Assembly (NCBI RefSeq): GCF_030580855.1
Contig: NZ_JAUQOP010000026.1
Span: forward strand, 21,983-85,982
DNA: 64,000 nt
Reading direction: 5' to 3'
Source of the DNA: Pseudomonas citrullilanati
Lineage (GTDB): Bacteria; Pseudomonadota; Gammaproteobacteria; Pseudomonadales; Pseudomonadaceae
Below the pieces are notes generated by a model, which worked only from the letters and a program-made list of their open reading frames with translations, was not told where the DNA came from and searched no databases. Shown one piece after another: positions 53,644 through 62,726 of the stretch. A program made the translations under genes and the position numbers. Position 1 is the stretch's first letter. Every line of letters starts with the position of its first letter.

Positions 53644-54957
53644 ATGAAAACCCCCGTTTGGTTCCCCCAGAGTTTTTTCTCCCGCACCCTCTGGCTGGTG
53701 CTCATCGTCGTGCTCTTTTCCAAGGCCCTGACGCTGGTGTACCTGTTGATGAACGAAGACGTCCTGGTGGACCGGCAGTACAGCCACGGCGTCGCGTTGA
53801 CCCTGCGGGCCTATTGGGCGGCGGACGAAACCAATCGGACCAAGATCGCTGAAGCGGCGACGCTGATCCGCGTGGTCGGTGCCGGTGTGCCGGAGGGCGA
53901 GCAGCATTGGCCCTACAGCGAGATCTACCAGCGCCAGATGCAGGCCGAGCTGGGTGCCGATACCGAGGTCCGGTTGCGCATGCACTCGCCTCCGGCGCTG
54001 TGGGTTCGGGCCCCGAGCCTGGGGGACGGCTGGCTGAAGGTGCCGCTGTACCCTCATCCGTTGCGCGGCCAGAAGATCTGGAACGTGCTCGGCTGGTTCC
54101 TGGCCATCGGCCTGTTGTCGACGGCGTCGGCGTGGATCTTCGTCAGCCAGCTCAACCAACCCTTGAAGCGCCTGGTGTACGCCGCGCGCCAGTTGGGCCA
54201 GGGGCGCAGCGTGCGACTGCCCATCAGCGACACGCCCAGCGAAATGACCGAGGTCTACCGGGCGTTCAACCAGATGGCCGAGGACGTCGAGCAGGCCGGG
54301 CGCGAGCGTGAGCTGATGCTGGCCGGCGTCTCCCACGACCTGCGTACGCCACTGACCCGGTTGCGTTTGTCCCTGGAACTGATGGGCGAGCACACCGACC
54401 TGACCGATGAAATGGTCCGCGACATCGAGGACATGGACGCGATTCTCGACCAGTTCCTGGCGTTCATTCGCGACGGCCGGGACGAATCGGTGGAAGAAGT
54501 GGACCTGACCGAACTGGTGCGCGAAGTGGCTGCGCCCTACAACCAGGCCGAGGAGAAAGTGCACCTGCGCCTGGAGCCGATCCAGCCGTTCCCGCTGCGC
54601 CGGGTATCGATGAAGCGCCTGCTGAACAACCTGATCGGCAATGCCCTGAACCATGCCGGCACTGGCGTCGAGGTGGCGGCATACGTTTCGGGCGACACCA
54701 ACGCGCCTTATGTAGTGCTGAGCGTCATGGACCGTGGCGCCGGCATCGATCCATCGGAGCTGGAAGCGATCTTCAACCCCTTCACCCGCGGCGACCGCGC
54801 TCGCGGTGGAAAGGGCACGGGGCTGGGCCTGGCCATCGTCAAGCGCATCGCCTCGATGCACGGCGGCAACGTCGAATTGCGCAACCGTGCCGGCGGTGGG
54901 CTGGAAGCGCGGGTGCGCTTGCCGTTGGGCTTGTTGCTGCCTCGGGATGCGGTGTAG
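53644..54957 (+). CDS. envZ: Sensor histidine kinase EnvZ
   Basis: 437 residues. Two membrane segments at about 12-35 and 147-167 enclose a ~110-residue periplasmic domain; HAMP domain about 168-222; dimerisation and phosphotransfer domain with H231 in GVSHDLRTPLTRLRLSLE; ATPase domain with N box NNLIGNALNHAG, G1 DRGAGID and G2 GKGTGLGLAIVKR. Partner of OmpR. Membrane orientation as in E. coli EnvZ. Confidence 0.96.
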   Translation: MKTPVWFPQSFFSRTLWLVLIVVLFSKALTLVYLLMNEDVLVDRQYSHGVALTLRAYWAADETNRTKIAEAATLIRVVGAGVPEGEQHWPYSEIYQRQMQAELGADTEVRLRMHSPPALWVRAPSLGDGWLKVPLYPHPLRGQKIWNVLGWFLAIGLLSTASAWIFVSQLNQPLKRLVYAARQLGQGRSVRLPISDTPSEMTEVYRAFNQMAEDVEQAGRERELMLAGVSHDLRTPLTRLRLSLELMGEHTDLTDEMVRDIEDMDAILDQFLAFIRDGRDESVEEVDLTELVREVAAPYNQAEEKVHLRLEPIQPFPLRRVSMKRLLNNLIGNALNHAGTGVEVAAYVSGDTNAPYVVLSVMDRGAGIDPSELEAIFNPFTRGDRARGGKGTGLGLAIVKRIASMHGGNVELRNRAGGGLEARVRLPLGLLLPRDAV

Positions 54958-54984
54958 CGGTCTCTTTCAAGTAAGACAGAGAAC

Positions 54985-55078
54985 TCTGTGGAAGCCGAGC
55001 TTGCTCGCGATGGCGGTGTGTCAGTCAGGATCAACGTTACTGATCCACCGCCATCGCGAGCAAGCTCGGCTCCCACAA
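54985..55078. repeat. REPIN (GAAGCCGAGC/GCTCGGCTCC variant)
   Basis: Inverted REP pair with an extra base in both arms relative to the main subtypes (CCGAGCTTGCTCGCGATGG), between convergent envZ and rimK, followed by an extra fragment AGCTCCCACA to 55092. Confidence 0.85.
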
Positions 55079-55107
55079 AGGCTAGCTCCCACATGGGTTG
55101 TTCTGAG

Positions 55108-56013
55108 TTAGCCCTTGCCTTTGGTCCGGGTCATGTTCGGCCCGCCATTCTTTTCCAGGTGCTCGATGATGATCCCGGCCACGTTCTTGCTGGTGGTGGT
55201 CTCGATCCCTTCCAGGCCTGGCGAAGAGTTGACCTCCATCACCAACGGCCCGTGGTTGGAGCGCAGGATGTCCACGCCCGCGACGGCCAGGCCCATGACC
55301 TTGGCGGCGCGCAGGGCGGTCATGCGTTCTTCCGGGGTGATCTTGATCAGGCTCGCGCTGCCGCCGCGATGCAGGTTGGAACGAAACTCCCCGGGCTTGG
55401 CCTGGCGCTTCATCGAGGCGATCACCTTGTCGCCGACCACGAAGCAGCGAATGTCCGCGCCCCCGGCTTCCTTGATGTATTCCTGCACCATGATGTTCTG
55501 CTTCAGGCCCATGAATGCCTCGATCACCGACTCCGCCGCTGTCGCGGTCTCACACAGGACCACGCCGATGCCCTGGGTGCCCTCCAGTACCTTGATCACC
55601 AGCGGCGCACCGTTGACCATCGCGATCAGGTCGGGAATGTCGTCGGGGGAGTGGGCGAAGCCGGTCACCGGCAGGCCGATCCCTCGTCGTGACAGCAATT
55701 GCAGCGAGCGCAACTTGTCCCGTGAACGGGCGATCGCCACGGATTCGTTGAGGGGATACACCCCCATCATCTCGAACTGGCGCAACACCGCGCAGCCATA
55801 GAAAGTCACCGAGGCGCCGATGCGCGGGATCACCGCATCGAACCCTTCCAGCGGCTTGCCACGGTAATGGATCTGCGGCTTGTGGCTGGCAATGTTCATA
55901 TAGGCGCGCAGGGTGTCGATCACCACCATTTCATGGCCACGTTCGGTGCCGGCTTCGACCAGGCGACGAGTGGAATACAGACGCGGATTACGCGACAGCA
56001 CAGCGATCTTCAT
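55108..56013 (-). CDS. rimK: Ribosomal protein S6-L-glutamate ligase RimK
   Basis: ATP-grasp ligase, 301 residues, adding glutamates to the C-terminus of ribosomal protein S6. The pattern includes VIPRIGASVTFYGCAVLRQFEMMGV, PLVIKVLEGTQGIGVVLCE (ATP-binding) and MEVNSSPGLEGIE (Mg site). In P. fluorescens RimK is described as altering ribosomes and behaviour with RimA, RimB and cyclic-di-GMP. The start overlaps the rimB stop by four bases (ATGA). Confidence 0.95.
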   Translation of the reverse strand: MKIAVLSRNPRLYSTRRLVEAGTERGHEMVVIDTLRAYMNIASHKPQIHYRGKPLEGFDAVIPRIGASVTFYGCAVLRQFEMMGVYPLNESVAIARSRDKLRSLQLLSRRGIGLPVTGFAHSPDDIPDLIAMVNGAPLVIKVLEGTQGIGVVLCETATAAESVIEAFMGLKQNIMVQEYIKEAGGADIRCFVVGDKVIASMKRQAKPGEFRSNLHRGGSASLIKITPEERMTALRAAKVMGLAVAGVDILRSNHGPLVMEVNSSPGLEGIETTTSKNVAGIIIEHLEKNGGPNMTRTKGKG

Positions 56014-56492
56014 GCAACACCTGTGGCAGAGGTAGTGGACACCGGGAATACCGGCTTGTCTTGAACGTATTTGGTACCCGGATTGACCACCAATTGGCCG
56101 TCGATCAAGGCTTTGGAACCCAGCAGCAGGCGATAGCGCATGGACTTGCGACAGGCCAGGGTGAACTCGACCCGCCAGACCCGGTCACCGAGTGCCAACG
56201 TGGTGCTGATCACGTAGCGGACCTGGGCGTGGCCGTTGGAACTCTTGATGGTCTTGCGCGCCACCAGCGGGGCCTCGCAGCGGCGATGGCGCAACTGCAC
56301 CACCGTGCCGAGGTGCGCGGTGAAGCGCACCCACTTCTCGCCATCGCGTTCGAACGGCTCGATGTCGGTGGCATGCAGGCTGGAGGTGCTGGCGCCGGTG
56401 TCGATTTTCGCCCGAAGGCCCGCGACTCCCAGATCCGGGAGCGCGACCCACTCGCGCAGACCGACGACGGTCAAATGGTCAAAAGTCTTCAA
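56010..56492 (-). CDS. rimB: RimB-type protease of the rim operon (retropepsin-like, PF05618 family)
   Basis: 160 residues, family annotated as ATP-dependent zinc protease or RimK-associated retropepsin-like protein. The aspartic-protease-like motif is LRAKIDTGASTSSLHA (DTGA), and a second family motif is VSTTLALGDRVWRVEFTLACRKSMRYRLLLG split over the C-terminal half. In the P. fluorescens rim system RimB interacts with RimK and affects S6 modification. Translationally coupled to rimK. Confidence 0.88.
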   Translation of the reverse strand: MKTFDHLTVVGLREWVALPDLGVAGLRAKIDTGASTSSLHATDIEPFERDGEKWVRFTAHLGTVVQLRHRRCEAPLVARKTIKSSNGHAQVRYVISTTLALGDRVWRVEFTLACRKSMRYRLLLGSKALIDGQLVVNPGTKYVQDKPVFPVSTTSATGVA

Positions 56493-56529
56493 TAAAACAA
56501 CCTGCGATCAGTACATCGAATCGTGGACT

Positions 56530-56542
56530 CCGCGAATCGCGG
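56530..56542. promoter_or_regulatory. Short dyad upstream of rimB
   Basis: CCGCGA-A-TCGCGG, a 13-bp palindrome, 38 bp before the rimB start on the minus strand. Confidence 0.35.
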
Positions 56543-56612
56543 TATTCACGCAGAATAATCACAAAATGGCGACAGTTATCTACTTGCCCGTGCCCCCGTC
56601 CATTTCGACATC

Positions 56613-56634
56613 CCAGGCCGATCGATCGGCCTGG
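56613..56634. promoter_or_regulatory. Perfect 22-bp palindrome between rimB and hslR
   Basis: CCAGGCCGATC is followed by its exact reverse complement GATCGGCCTGG. Located 120 bp from rimB and 86 bp from hslR, it may be an operator for one of the two divergent units or a terminator-like stem. Confidence 0.6.
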
Positions 56635-56719
56635 CGGCATTCTATCCGTCGGGCCGGATTCGTGCGCCCGTCAAAAACGGTAGTACAGTTCTGACCATTG
56701 GCAGTGAAGAGGAATTGCA

Positions 56720-57124
56720 GTGGCACAAAAAAAGGAAGAGGACGACAAGGTCCGTCTCGATAAATGGTTGTGGGCGGCGCGTTTCTACAAGACACGCGCG
56801 CTCGCCAAGGCCGCCATCGAAAGCGGCAAGGTCCATCACCGCGGGGAGCGTTGCAAGCCGGGCAAGGAACCTCGCGTCGGCGATGAGTTTGTCATCCGCA
56901 CCGGCTTCGATGAGAAGACCGTGGTGGTCGAGGCCCTGTCGATCGTGCGTCGCGGGGCGCCCGAGGCCCAGGCGCTGTATCACGAAACCGAAGCGAGCAT
57001 CGCCAAGCGCGAAGCCGCGGCCGCCCAACGCAAGGCGGGCGCCCTGGGTGTCAGCACCGACGGCAAGCCGAGCAAAAAGCAGCGCCGGGACCTGTTCAAG
57101 TTTCATGGCGGCAATAGCGAATAG
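56720..57124 (+). CDS. hslR: Heat-shock RNA-binding protein Hsp15
   Basis: 134 residues with an N-terminal S4 RNA-binding domain (RLDKWLWAARFYKTRALAKAAIESGKV) and a basic C-terminal tail (SKKQRRDLFKFHG). In E. coli Hsp15 rescues stalled 50S subunits carrying nascent chains. GAGGAA precedes the ATG. Followed by hslO on the same strand, as in many gammaproteobacteria. Confidence 0.94.
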   Translation: MAQKKEEDDKVRLDKWLWAARFYKTRALAKAAIESGKVHHRGERCKPGKEPRVGDEFVIRTGFDEKTVVVEALSIVRRGAPEAQALYHETEASIAKREAAAAQRKAGALGVSTDGKPSKKQRRDLFKFHGGNSE

Positions 57125-57141
57125 ACACGCAGGCCAGCGCC

Positions 57142-57171
57142 TGTGGCGAGGGGATCAATCCCTTCGCCACC
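57142..57171. repeat. Minimal hairpin of the second repeat family
   Basis: TGTGGCGAGGGGAT and ATCCCTTCGCCAC form a stem with one mismatch and almost no loop, just after hslR. The ends match those of the long-armed repeats, so this may be a deletion derivative and a partial terminator. Confidence 0.65.
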
Positions 57172-57296
57172 GGTTCTCGGGAAGATAGGCGGTGCATCTC
57201 CTTCCCGTCAGGCCAGCCCAAGCCTTGCTTGGAACCCACCCTGAATGCCCATAAAATGCCTGCCATCCATCGTCATCACCTCAGATACCAGACCCT

Positions 57297-58199
57297 ATGA
57301 CTGATCTACCGGACACCGACTACACCCAACGTTTCATCTTCGATGACAGCGACGCCCGCGGCGAGCTGGTGGCGTTGGAGCGTAGCTATGCCGAAGTGCT
57401 GGCCAAACACGCCTATCCGGAGCCGGTCGCCCAGTTGCTCGGCGAATTGATGGCTGCCGCCGCGCTGCTGGTCGGCACCCTGAAGTTCGATGGCCTGCTG
57501 ATTCTCCAGGCCCGCTCCGAAGGCCCCGTGCCACTGCTGATGATCGAGTGCTCCAGCGAGCGCGAGATCCGCGGCCTGGCGCGCTATGACGCCGAGCAGA
57601 TCGCGCCCGACGCGACCCTGGCCGACATGATGCCCAACGGCGTGCTGGCGCTGACGGTCGACCCGACCCAAGGCAAGCGCTACCAGGGCATTGTCGACCT
57701 CGACGGCGCGACCCTGGCCGAATGCTTCACCAACTACTTCGTCATGTCCCAGCAGACCAACACCCGTTTCTGGCTGTACGCCGACGGGCGTCGTGCCCGC
57801 GGCCTGCTGCTGCAGCAATTGCCGGCCGATCGTATTCGTGACCCCGAGGAACGCGACGCCAGCTGGCAACACATCACCGCGCTGGCCAGCACCCTCAGCG
57901 CCGATGAGCTGTTGAGCCTGGATAACGAAACCGTGCTCCATCGCCTTTACCACGAAGAGGCCGTGCGCCTGTTCGACGGCCAGCCGTTGCGCTTCCAATG
58001 CAGTTGCTCCCGTGAACGTTCCGGCAATGCGCTGGTCAGTCTGGGACTGGAAGATGCGCAACAGCTGGTGATCGAGCACGGTGGCGCCATCGAGATCGAT
58101 TGCCAGTTCTGCAACGAGCGCTACCTGTTCGACGCGGCGGATATCGCCCAATTGTTCGCCGGTGCGGGTGTCGACACACCGTCAGATACTCGTCACTAA
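57297..58199 (+). CDS. hslO: Redox-regulated chaperone Hsp33
   Basis: 300 residues. The C-terminal zinc-binding redox switch is visible as CSC in FQCSCSRERS and CQFC in DCQFCNERYLF. Oxidation releases zinc and activates holdase function under oxidative stress. The N-terminal domain carries LGELMAAAALLVGTLKFDG. Second gene after hslR, with 172 bp and a hairpin in between, so probably also with its own promoter. Confidence 0.95.
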   Translation: MTDLPDTDYTQRFIFDDSDARGELVALERSYAEVLAKHAYPEPVAQLLGELMAAAALLVGTLKFDGLLILQARSEGPVPLLMIECSSEREIRGLARYDAEQIAPDATLADMMPNGVLALTVDPTQGKRYQGIVDLDGATLAECFTNYFVMSQQTNTRFWLYADGRRARGLLLQQLPADRIRDPEERDASWQHITALASTLSADELLSLDNETVLHRLYHEEAVRLFDGQPLRFQCSCSRERSGNALVSLGLEDAQQLVIEHGGAIEIDCQFCNERYLFDAADIAQLFAGAGVDTPSDTRH

Positions 58200-58377
58200 A
58201 ACGGTTCAGCGCAGGTAAATCTCCTGTCAAACGCCGGATTTACGCCGTACTGACGGGAGGGCCCTACTCTTTTTGGGCTTTTCTGGCATAATCCGGCCCA
58301 CTTTTTTCGGGTAGTAGTGCGCCACTTCCTACTACAAAACGTTTGGAGCACTCGGCCACGGGCCGACGGGGAATCTC

Positions 58378-59922
58378 ATGACGCAAGCCAATAACGCCGT
58401 GTACACCGATCTGAGTGTCGATGAACTGGTCAAAGAAGCCCTGAATCGCGGTGAAGGCGAGCTTGCCGATACCGGCGCACTGGTGGTTCGTACCGGTCAT
58501 CGTACCGGCCGTTCGCCAGTCGACCGTTTCATTGTCGAAGAGCCAACCACCCAGGCCGCCATCGCCTGGGGCCCGATCAACCGCAAGTTCCCGGCCGACA
58601 AGTTCGATGCCCTGTGGAACCGCGTCGAAGCCTACCTGGGCGAGCGCGAGCGTTTTGTTTCCCATGTGCATGTAGGCTCCGATCCCGCGCACTACCTGCC
58701 GGTCAAGATGACCACCGAGACGGCCTGGCACAACCTGTTCGGCCGCTGCCTGTTCATCAACCCCGAGCAGTACAACGCCGGCGGCAAGGATGAGTGGCAG
58801 ATCCTCAACGCGCCGAATTTCGTCTGCGAGCCTGAGCGCGACGGCACCAACTCCGATGGCACCGTGATCATCAATTTCGCGGCCAAGAAAGTGCTGATCG
58901 CCGGCATGCGCTACGCCGGTGAAATGAAGAAGGCCCTGTTCTCCGTGCAGAACTTCCTGCTGCCGGCCGCTGACGTGCTGCCGATGCACTGTGCCGCGAA
59001 CATGGGCGAAGAGGGCGATGTGACCCTGTTCTTCGGCCTGTCGGGCACCGGCAAGACCACCCTGTCCGCCGACGAAAGCCGTTACCTGATCGGCGACGAC
59101 GAGCACGGCTGGGGCGTGGGCGTGGTGTTCAACATCGAAGGCGGCTGCTATGCCAAGTGCATCGACCTGTCCGAGAAGAACGAGCCGGTCATCTGGAAAG
59201 CCATCCAGCATGGTGCCGTGCTGGAAAACGTGGTCCTGGACCCGGTGACCAAGAAAGCCGACTACGCCGACGACAGCCTGACCCAGAACAGCCGCGCCGC
59301 CTACCCGCGTGAACTGATCGAAAAACGCGCACCGAAAAACCTCGGTGGCGAGCCAAACGCCGTGATCTTCCTGACCTGCGACCTGACCGGCGTACTGCCA
59401 CCGGTGTCGATCCTCAGCGAAGAACAAGCCGCCTACCACTTCCTGTCCGGCTACACCGCCCTGGTGGGCTCGACCGAAATGGGTTCGGGCAGCGGCATCA
59501 AGTCGACTTTCTCCACCTGCTTCGGCGCACCTTTCTTCCCGCGCCCGGCCGGTGAATACGCTGAGCTGCTGATCAAGCGTATCCGTGGCTTCGGCTCCAA
59601 GGTCTACCTGGTCAACACCGGCTGGACTGGTGGTGGCTACGGCGTCGGCAAGCGCTTCAACATCCCGACCACCCGTGCGGTGATCGCGGCCATCCAGAGC
59701 GGCGCGCTGATCGGTGCCGAAACCGAACACCTGGACATCATCAACCTGGACGTGCCGCTGGCCGTTCCAGGCGTCGAGACTGGCCTGCTGAACCCACGCA
59801 ACACCTGGGCCGACAAGGCTGCCTACGACGAAGCGGCCAAGGCATTGGCCGGCCTGTTCATCGAGAACTTCAAGAAGTTCGACGTGAGCGACGCGATCAA
59901 GGCCGCCGGGCCACAGCTGTAA
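58378..59922 (+). CDS. pckA: Phosphoenolpyruvate carboxykinase (ATP)
   Basis: Gluconeogenic enzyme: oxaloacetate plus ATP to PEP, CO2 and ADP, 514 residues. The kinase-1a loop is GLSGTGKTTLSAD, the oxaloacetate/metal region is VGSDPAHYLPVKM and GHRTGRSPVDRFIVEE, and the kinase-2 region LIGDDEHGWG. A strong terminator ends the gene. Confidence 0.97.
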   Translation: MTQANNAVYTDLSVDELVKEALNRGEGELADTGALVVRTGHRTGRSPVDRFIVEEPTTQAAIAWGPINRKFPADKFDALWNRVEAYLGERERFVSHVHVGSDPAHYLPVKMTTETAWHNLFGRCLFINPEQYNAGGKDEWQILNAPNFVCEPERDGTNSDGTVIINFAAKKVLIAGMRYAGEMKKALFSVQNFLLPAADVLPMHCAANMGEEGDVTLFFGLSGTGKTTLSADESRYLIGDDEHGWGVGVVFNIEGGCYAKCIDLSEKNEPVIWKAIQHGAVLENVVLDPVTKKADYADDSLTQNSRAAYPRELIEKRAPKNLGGEPNAVIFLTCDLTGVLPPVSILSEEQAAYHFLSGYTALVGSTEMGSGSGIKSTFSTCFGAPFFPRPAGEYAELLIKRIRGFGSKVYLVNTGWTGGGYGVGKRFNIPTTRAVIAAIQSGALIGAETEHLDIINLDVPLAVPGVETGLLNPRNTWADKAAYDEAAKALAGLFIENFKKFDVSDAIKAAGPQL

Positions 59923-59942
59923 GGCTCGGTTAGCAAATGAAG

Positions 59943-59968
59943 AAACCGCCCTTTATGGGCGGTTTTTT
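59943..59968 (+). terminator. Rho-independent terminator of pckA
   Basis: AAACCGCCC and GGGCGGTTT pair across a five-base loop, followed by further T residues. Confidence 0.95.
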
Positions 59969-60040
59969 CATGGGCGATTGTTAAGTGGCAATGGGATTGC
60001 CACATCTGTGAAGCGCCTGTACCCCTGCAATCGAGCAACC

Positions 60041-61105
60041 CTATTTGGGCAATGAGCCCAGAACACTTCGTGACGCCGCCTCAAGGTCCATCAGACCCCG
60101 GCCATAGGCTTCACTGTTGGCGTAGATACCCGTGCGGTTGGCCGTCGCCAGCAGGTGTTCACGCACTTGCTGCGCATCGAGTTGCGGATGAAGGCTTTGC
60201 AGCGCGGCCAATGCGCCGCTGACCAAGGCGGTAGCCGGGGAGGTGCCGGCGGTCTGCACGTATTGCCCATCTTTCCCCACCGTAAGCAGGCCTGCCTGCG
60301 CGCCGGCGTCGCCGCCGGGTACGGCAATGCACCAGGCGGCCGCGATGCCGCAATAGTTGGATTTTCCATTGATGGCGCTGCCATCGTTTTTCAACGCAAC
60401 GACCGCGATCCAGCCCTTTTCCAGTTCGGGCAAGGCCACTGGCAGTCCCGGTTCGGCCAAGGGTTCGCGCTTGAGTTCGTTGCCGGTCGGGAAGACAAAG
60501 ACGGCGCCGTCTGCTACCAGTTTTCGGGCAACAGCCAGGGAGTCGGGCATTACCTGGTTGTAACGTGCCTCGTTGATTTCGGTGGCGGGGATGGCGTTGG
60601 CCCAGGCGTTGTTGAACAGTCGGGCACCCTTGTCGAACCCGCTTTGCCAGGATTGCGCGATGTTGTGGTCAAAAAAGAAGGGTTCGTTGTCGTCGCCAAA
60701 ACGAAAGGGGATCAACCGGGCGTCGAACGCGATGCCATGCATGCCTTGGTCGTCCTTGTTGGCGGCGAGTATGCCGGCCATTTGCGTCCCATGACCGACA
60801 CGGTCGAGCGTGCCTGGACGGTTTTCCACATGATCGAATCCCGGGTCGGCCAACCTGCCCTCGAACTCCCTCAGGTTGGCGTTGAGTCCCGAATCGATCA
60901 GTGCCACGGTCACGTCCTGCCCCGTGCCGCCGCGTGCATAGAGAGCGGAAGCCTTGACGATGGCCAGGCCTCGTTGGGCCAGATACTCAGGAGTCTCGAA
61001 CCTGGCCGGTTCCAGGTCGGAGGTTTGCGGTACGGTCACGCAACCGACCAGTAACGAAGCCAGGGCTGTCGCCAGGGCGAGTGAAACGGGAAATGGATTT
61101 TGCAT
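60041..61105 (-). CDS. S8 (subtilisin-type) protease, lipoprotein
   Basis: 354 residues. A lipoprotein signal with lipobox LLVGC (C22) predicts membrane anchoring. The catalytic triad is D71 (VALIDSGL), H105 (GHGTQMAG) and S289 (TAGTSPATALVSGA); the oxyanion Asn is probably N209 in FPTGNEL. The domain resembles the passenger of S8 autotransporters, but the frame stops just after the catalytic region (GRGLMDLEAAS) and there is no beta-barrel domain. The ATG at 61105 has AAGGA seven bases before it; a longer frame upstream has no signal peptide. Role unknown. Confidence 0.88.
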   Translation of the reverse strand: MQNPFPVSLALATALASLLVGCVTVPQTSDLEPARFETPEYLAQRGLAIVKASALYARGGTGQDVTVALIDSGLNANLREFEGRLADPGFDHVENRPGTLDRVGHGTQMAGILAANKDDQGMHGIAFDARLIPFRFGDDNEPFFFDHNIAQSWQSGFDKGARLFNNAWANAIPATEINEARYNQVMPDSLAVARKLVADGAVFVFPTGNELKREPLAEPGLPVALPELEKGWIAVVALKNDGSAINGKSNYCGIAAAWCIAVPGGDAGAQAGLLTVGKDGQYVQTAGTSPATALVSGALAALQSLHPQLDAQQVREHLLATANRTGIYANSEAYGRGLMDLEAASRSVLGSLPK

Positions 61106-61436
61106 GGTTCGGTCCTTGAACAAGTTTTCAGGCACCGGGCTTCCTGGCCCGACGCCGCACGATGGATGGGCACAACTTAGCCGGTAAGCGGTACGCAGAC
61201 GAGGCATCAAAGTGCCCCGATGTGTATCACTTTGCGTTTCAGCCAAGGGTATCCAGGTGGTATCGACTGGCGCATTTCCATTGCGCTTGGCTCACCCGTC
61301 CTACGCGCTATCGCAGCGGAATGTGTGCTGAGGCTCCATCCGCTGAATACCTGGCCATCACACGAATAAACTTCAAAAACGCCCGGCCGCTGACTAAGGT
61401 GGAGGCTGTCTTCGGATCGCCAACAAGAGAACAAAC

Positions 61437-62663
61437 ATGAGCCAGACAGCTTTCGACATTCGACGCGCCGCCGTGGTCGGTGCAGGCACCATGGGCCGAG
61501 GCATCGTGATGTGCCTGGCCAATGCCGGCGTGGCGGTGCAGTGGGTCGACAACAATCCGCAGATGATCGAGCAGGCACTGGTCGCCGTGGCGCAGACGTA
61601 TGCCCATAACGTCCGGCAGGGTCGTATCGACCAGGCCGAGGCCGATGCCCGGATCGCCCGTGTCACGCGGGCGGACGATTACGCCGCGATCCGCGACGTG
61701 GACCTGGTGATCGAGGCGGTGTACGAGAACCTGGAGCTCAAGCAGGCCATCTTTCGCGAGCTGGACGCGTGGCTCAAGCCCGAGGCGATCCTGGCGAGCA
61801 ATACGTCGGCGCTGGACATCGACGCCATCGCAGCCGTCACCGGCCGCCCCGCCCAGGTGCTGGGCCTGCACTTCTTCAGCCCGGCGCACATCATGAAATT
61901 GCTGGAAGTCGTGCGCGGTGCCCGCACAGCCCAGCCCGTGCTGGACGCGGCGCTGGAGTTGGGCCAGCGCATGGGCAAGGTCAGCGTGGTGTCGGGCAAT
62001 TGCCATGGTTTCATCGGCAACCGGATGCTCCACCCTTATGTGCTGGAGGCCCGCAAGATGCTGCTGGAAGGGGCATTGCCTCATCAGGTGGACGCGGCCC
62101 TGCAGGGGTTCGGCTTCGCCATGGGCCCGTTCCGCATGTATGACGTGGTCGGCATCGACCTCGAATGGCGGGCCCGCGAGCTGGCGGGCAAAGGCCAGGA
62201 CGCACCCGAGGTGCAGGTGGACAACCGCTTGTGCGAGCTGGGCCGGTTCGGCCAGAAGAGCGGTAACGGTTACTATCATTACGAGCCGGGCAGCCGCCAG
62301 GCCGAACCGGATGTCGAAGTCGACGCGCTGGTGCAGAGGGTCAGCGAAACATTGGGGTTCCAGCGTCGCGAGATTGGCCCGGAGGAGATCCTCGAGCGTT
62401 GCTTGCTGGCGCTGGTCAACGAAGGTGCGAAGATCCTGCAGGAAGGCATTGCCGCGTCGGCCCACGATATCGACCTGGTCTACCTCAACGGCTACGGTTT
62501 CCCGACGGACAAGGGCGGCCCGATGGCCTGGGCGGACAGCCAGGGACTCGAAGACATCCATGCCCGGTTGCTGGCGCTCGAGACTCGGCAGGGGGACCAC
62601 TGGCGGCCCGCGCGCCTGATCGGCGAGCTGGCCAGCCAGGGCAAGGGTTTTGCCCAGCGCTAG
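61437..62663 (+). CDS. 3-hydroxyacyl-CoA dehydrogenase (stand-alone)
   Basis: 408 residues, NAD-dependent. Rossmann loop VVGAGTMGRGIVMCLANAGV; catalytic His H145 in LGLHFFSPAHIMKLLEVV; two C-terminal 3HCDH domains (about 185-280 and 300-400) as in the dehydrogenase part of FadB, without the enoyl-CoA hydratase part. Likely substrates are 3-hydroxyacyl-CoAs in beta-oxidation or an aromatic/carnitine-like route. The thioesterase gene 63 bp downstream may form an operon. Confidence 0.92.
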   Translation: MSQTAFDIRRAAVVGAGTMGRGIVMCLANAGVAVQWVDNNPQMIEQALVAVAQTYAHNVRQGRIDQAEADARIARVTRADDYAAIRDVDLVIEAVYENLELKQAIFRELDAWLKPEAILASNTSALDIDAIAAVTGRPAQVLGLHFFSPAHIMKLLEVVRGARTAQPVLDAALELGQRMGKVSVVSGNCHGFIGNRMLHPYVLEARKMLLEGALPHQVDAALQGFGFAMGPFRMYDVVGIDLEWRARELAGKGQDAPEVQVDNRLCELGRFGQKSGNGYYHYEPGSRQAEPDVEVDALVQRVSETLGFQRREIGPEEILERCLLALVNEGAKILQEGIAASAHDIDLVYLNGYGFPTDKGGPMAWADSQGLEDIHARLLALETRQGDHWRPARLIGELASQGKGFAQR

Positions 62664-62726
62664 TGGCCACACAGGCCGCCATGTCGACGCCCCCGTAAAC
62701 CCTTCGACGATTGCAAAGGACACCCG

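Noticed and set aside
56580..56795. 71-codon minus-strand frame as a rimA candidate
   Set aside because: It begins inside hslR on the opposite strand, covers the hslR ribosome-binding site and has no convincing start signal of its own.
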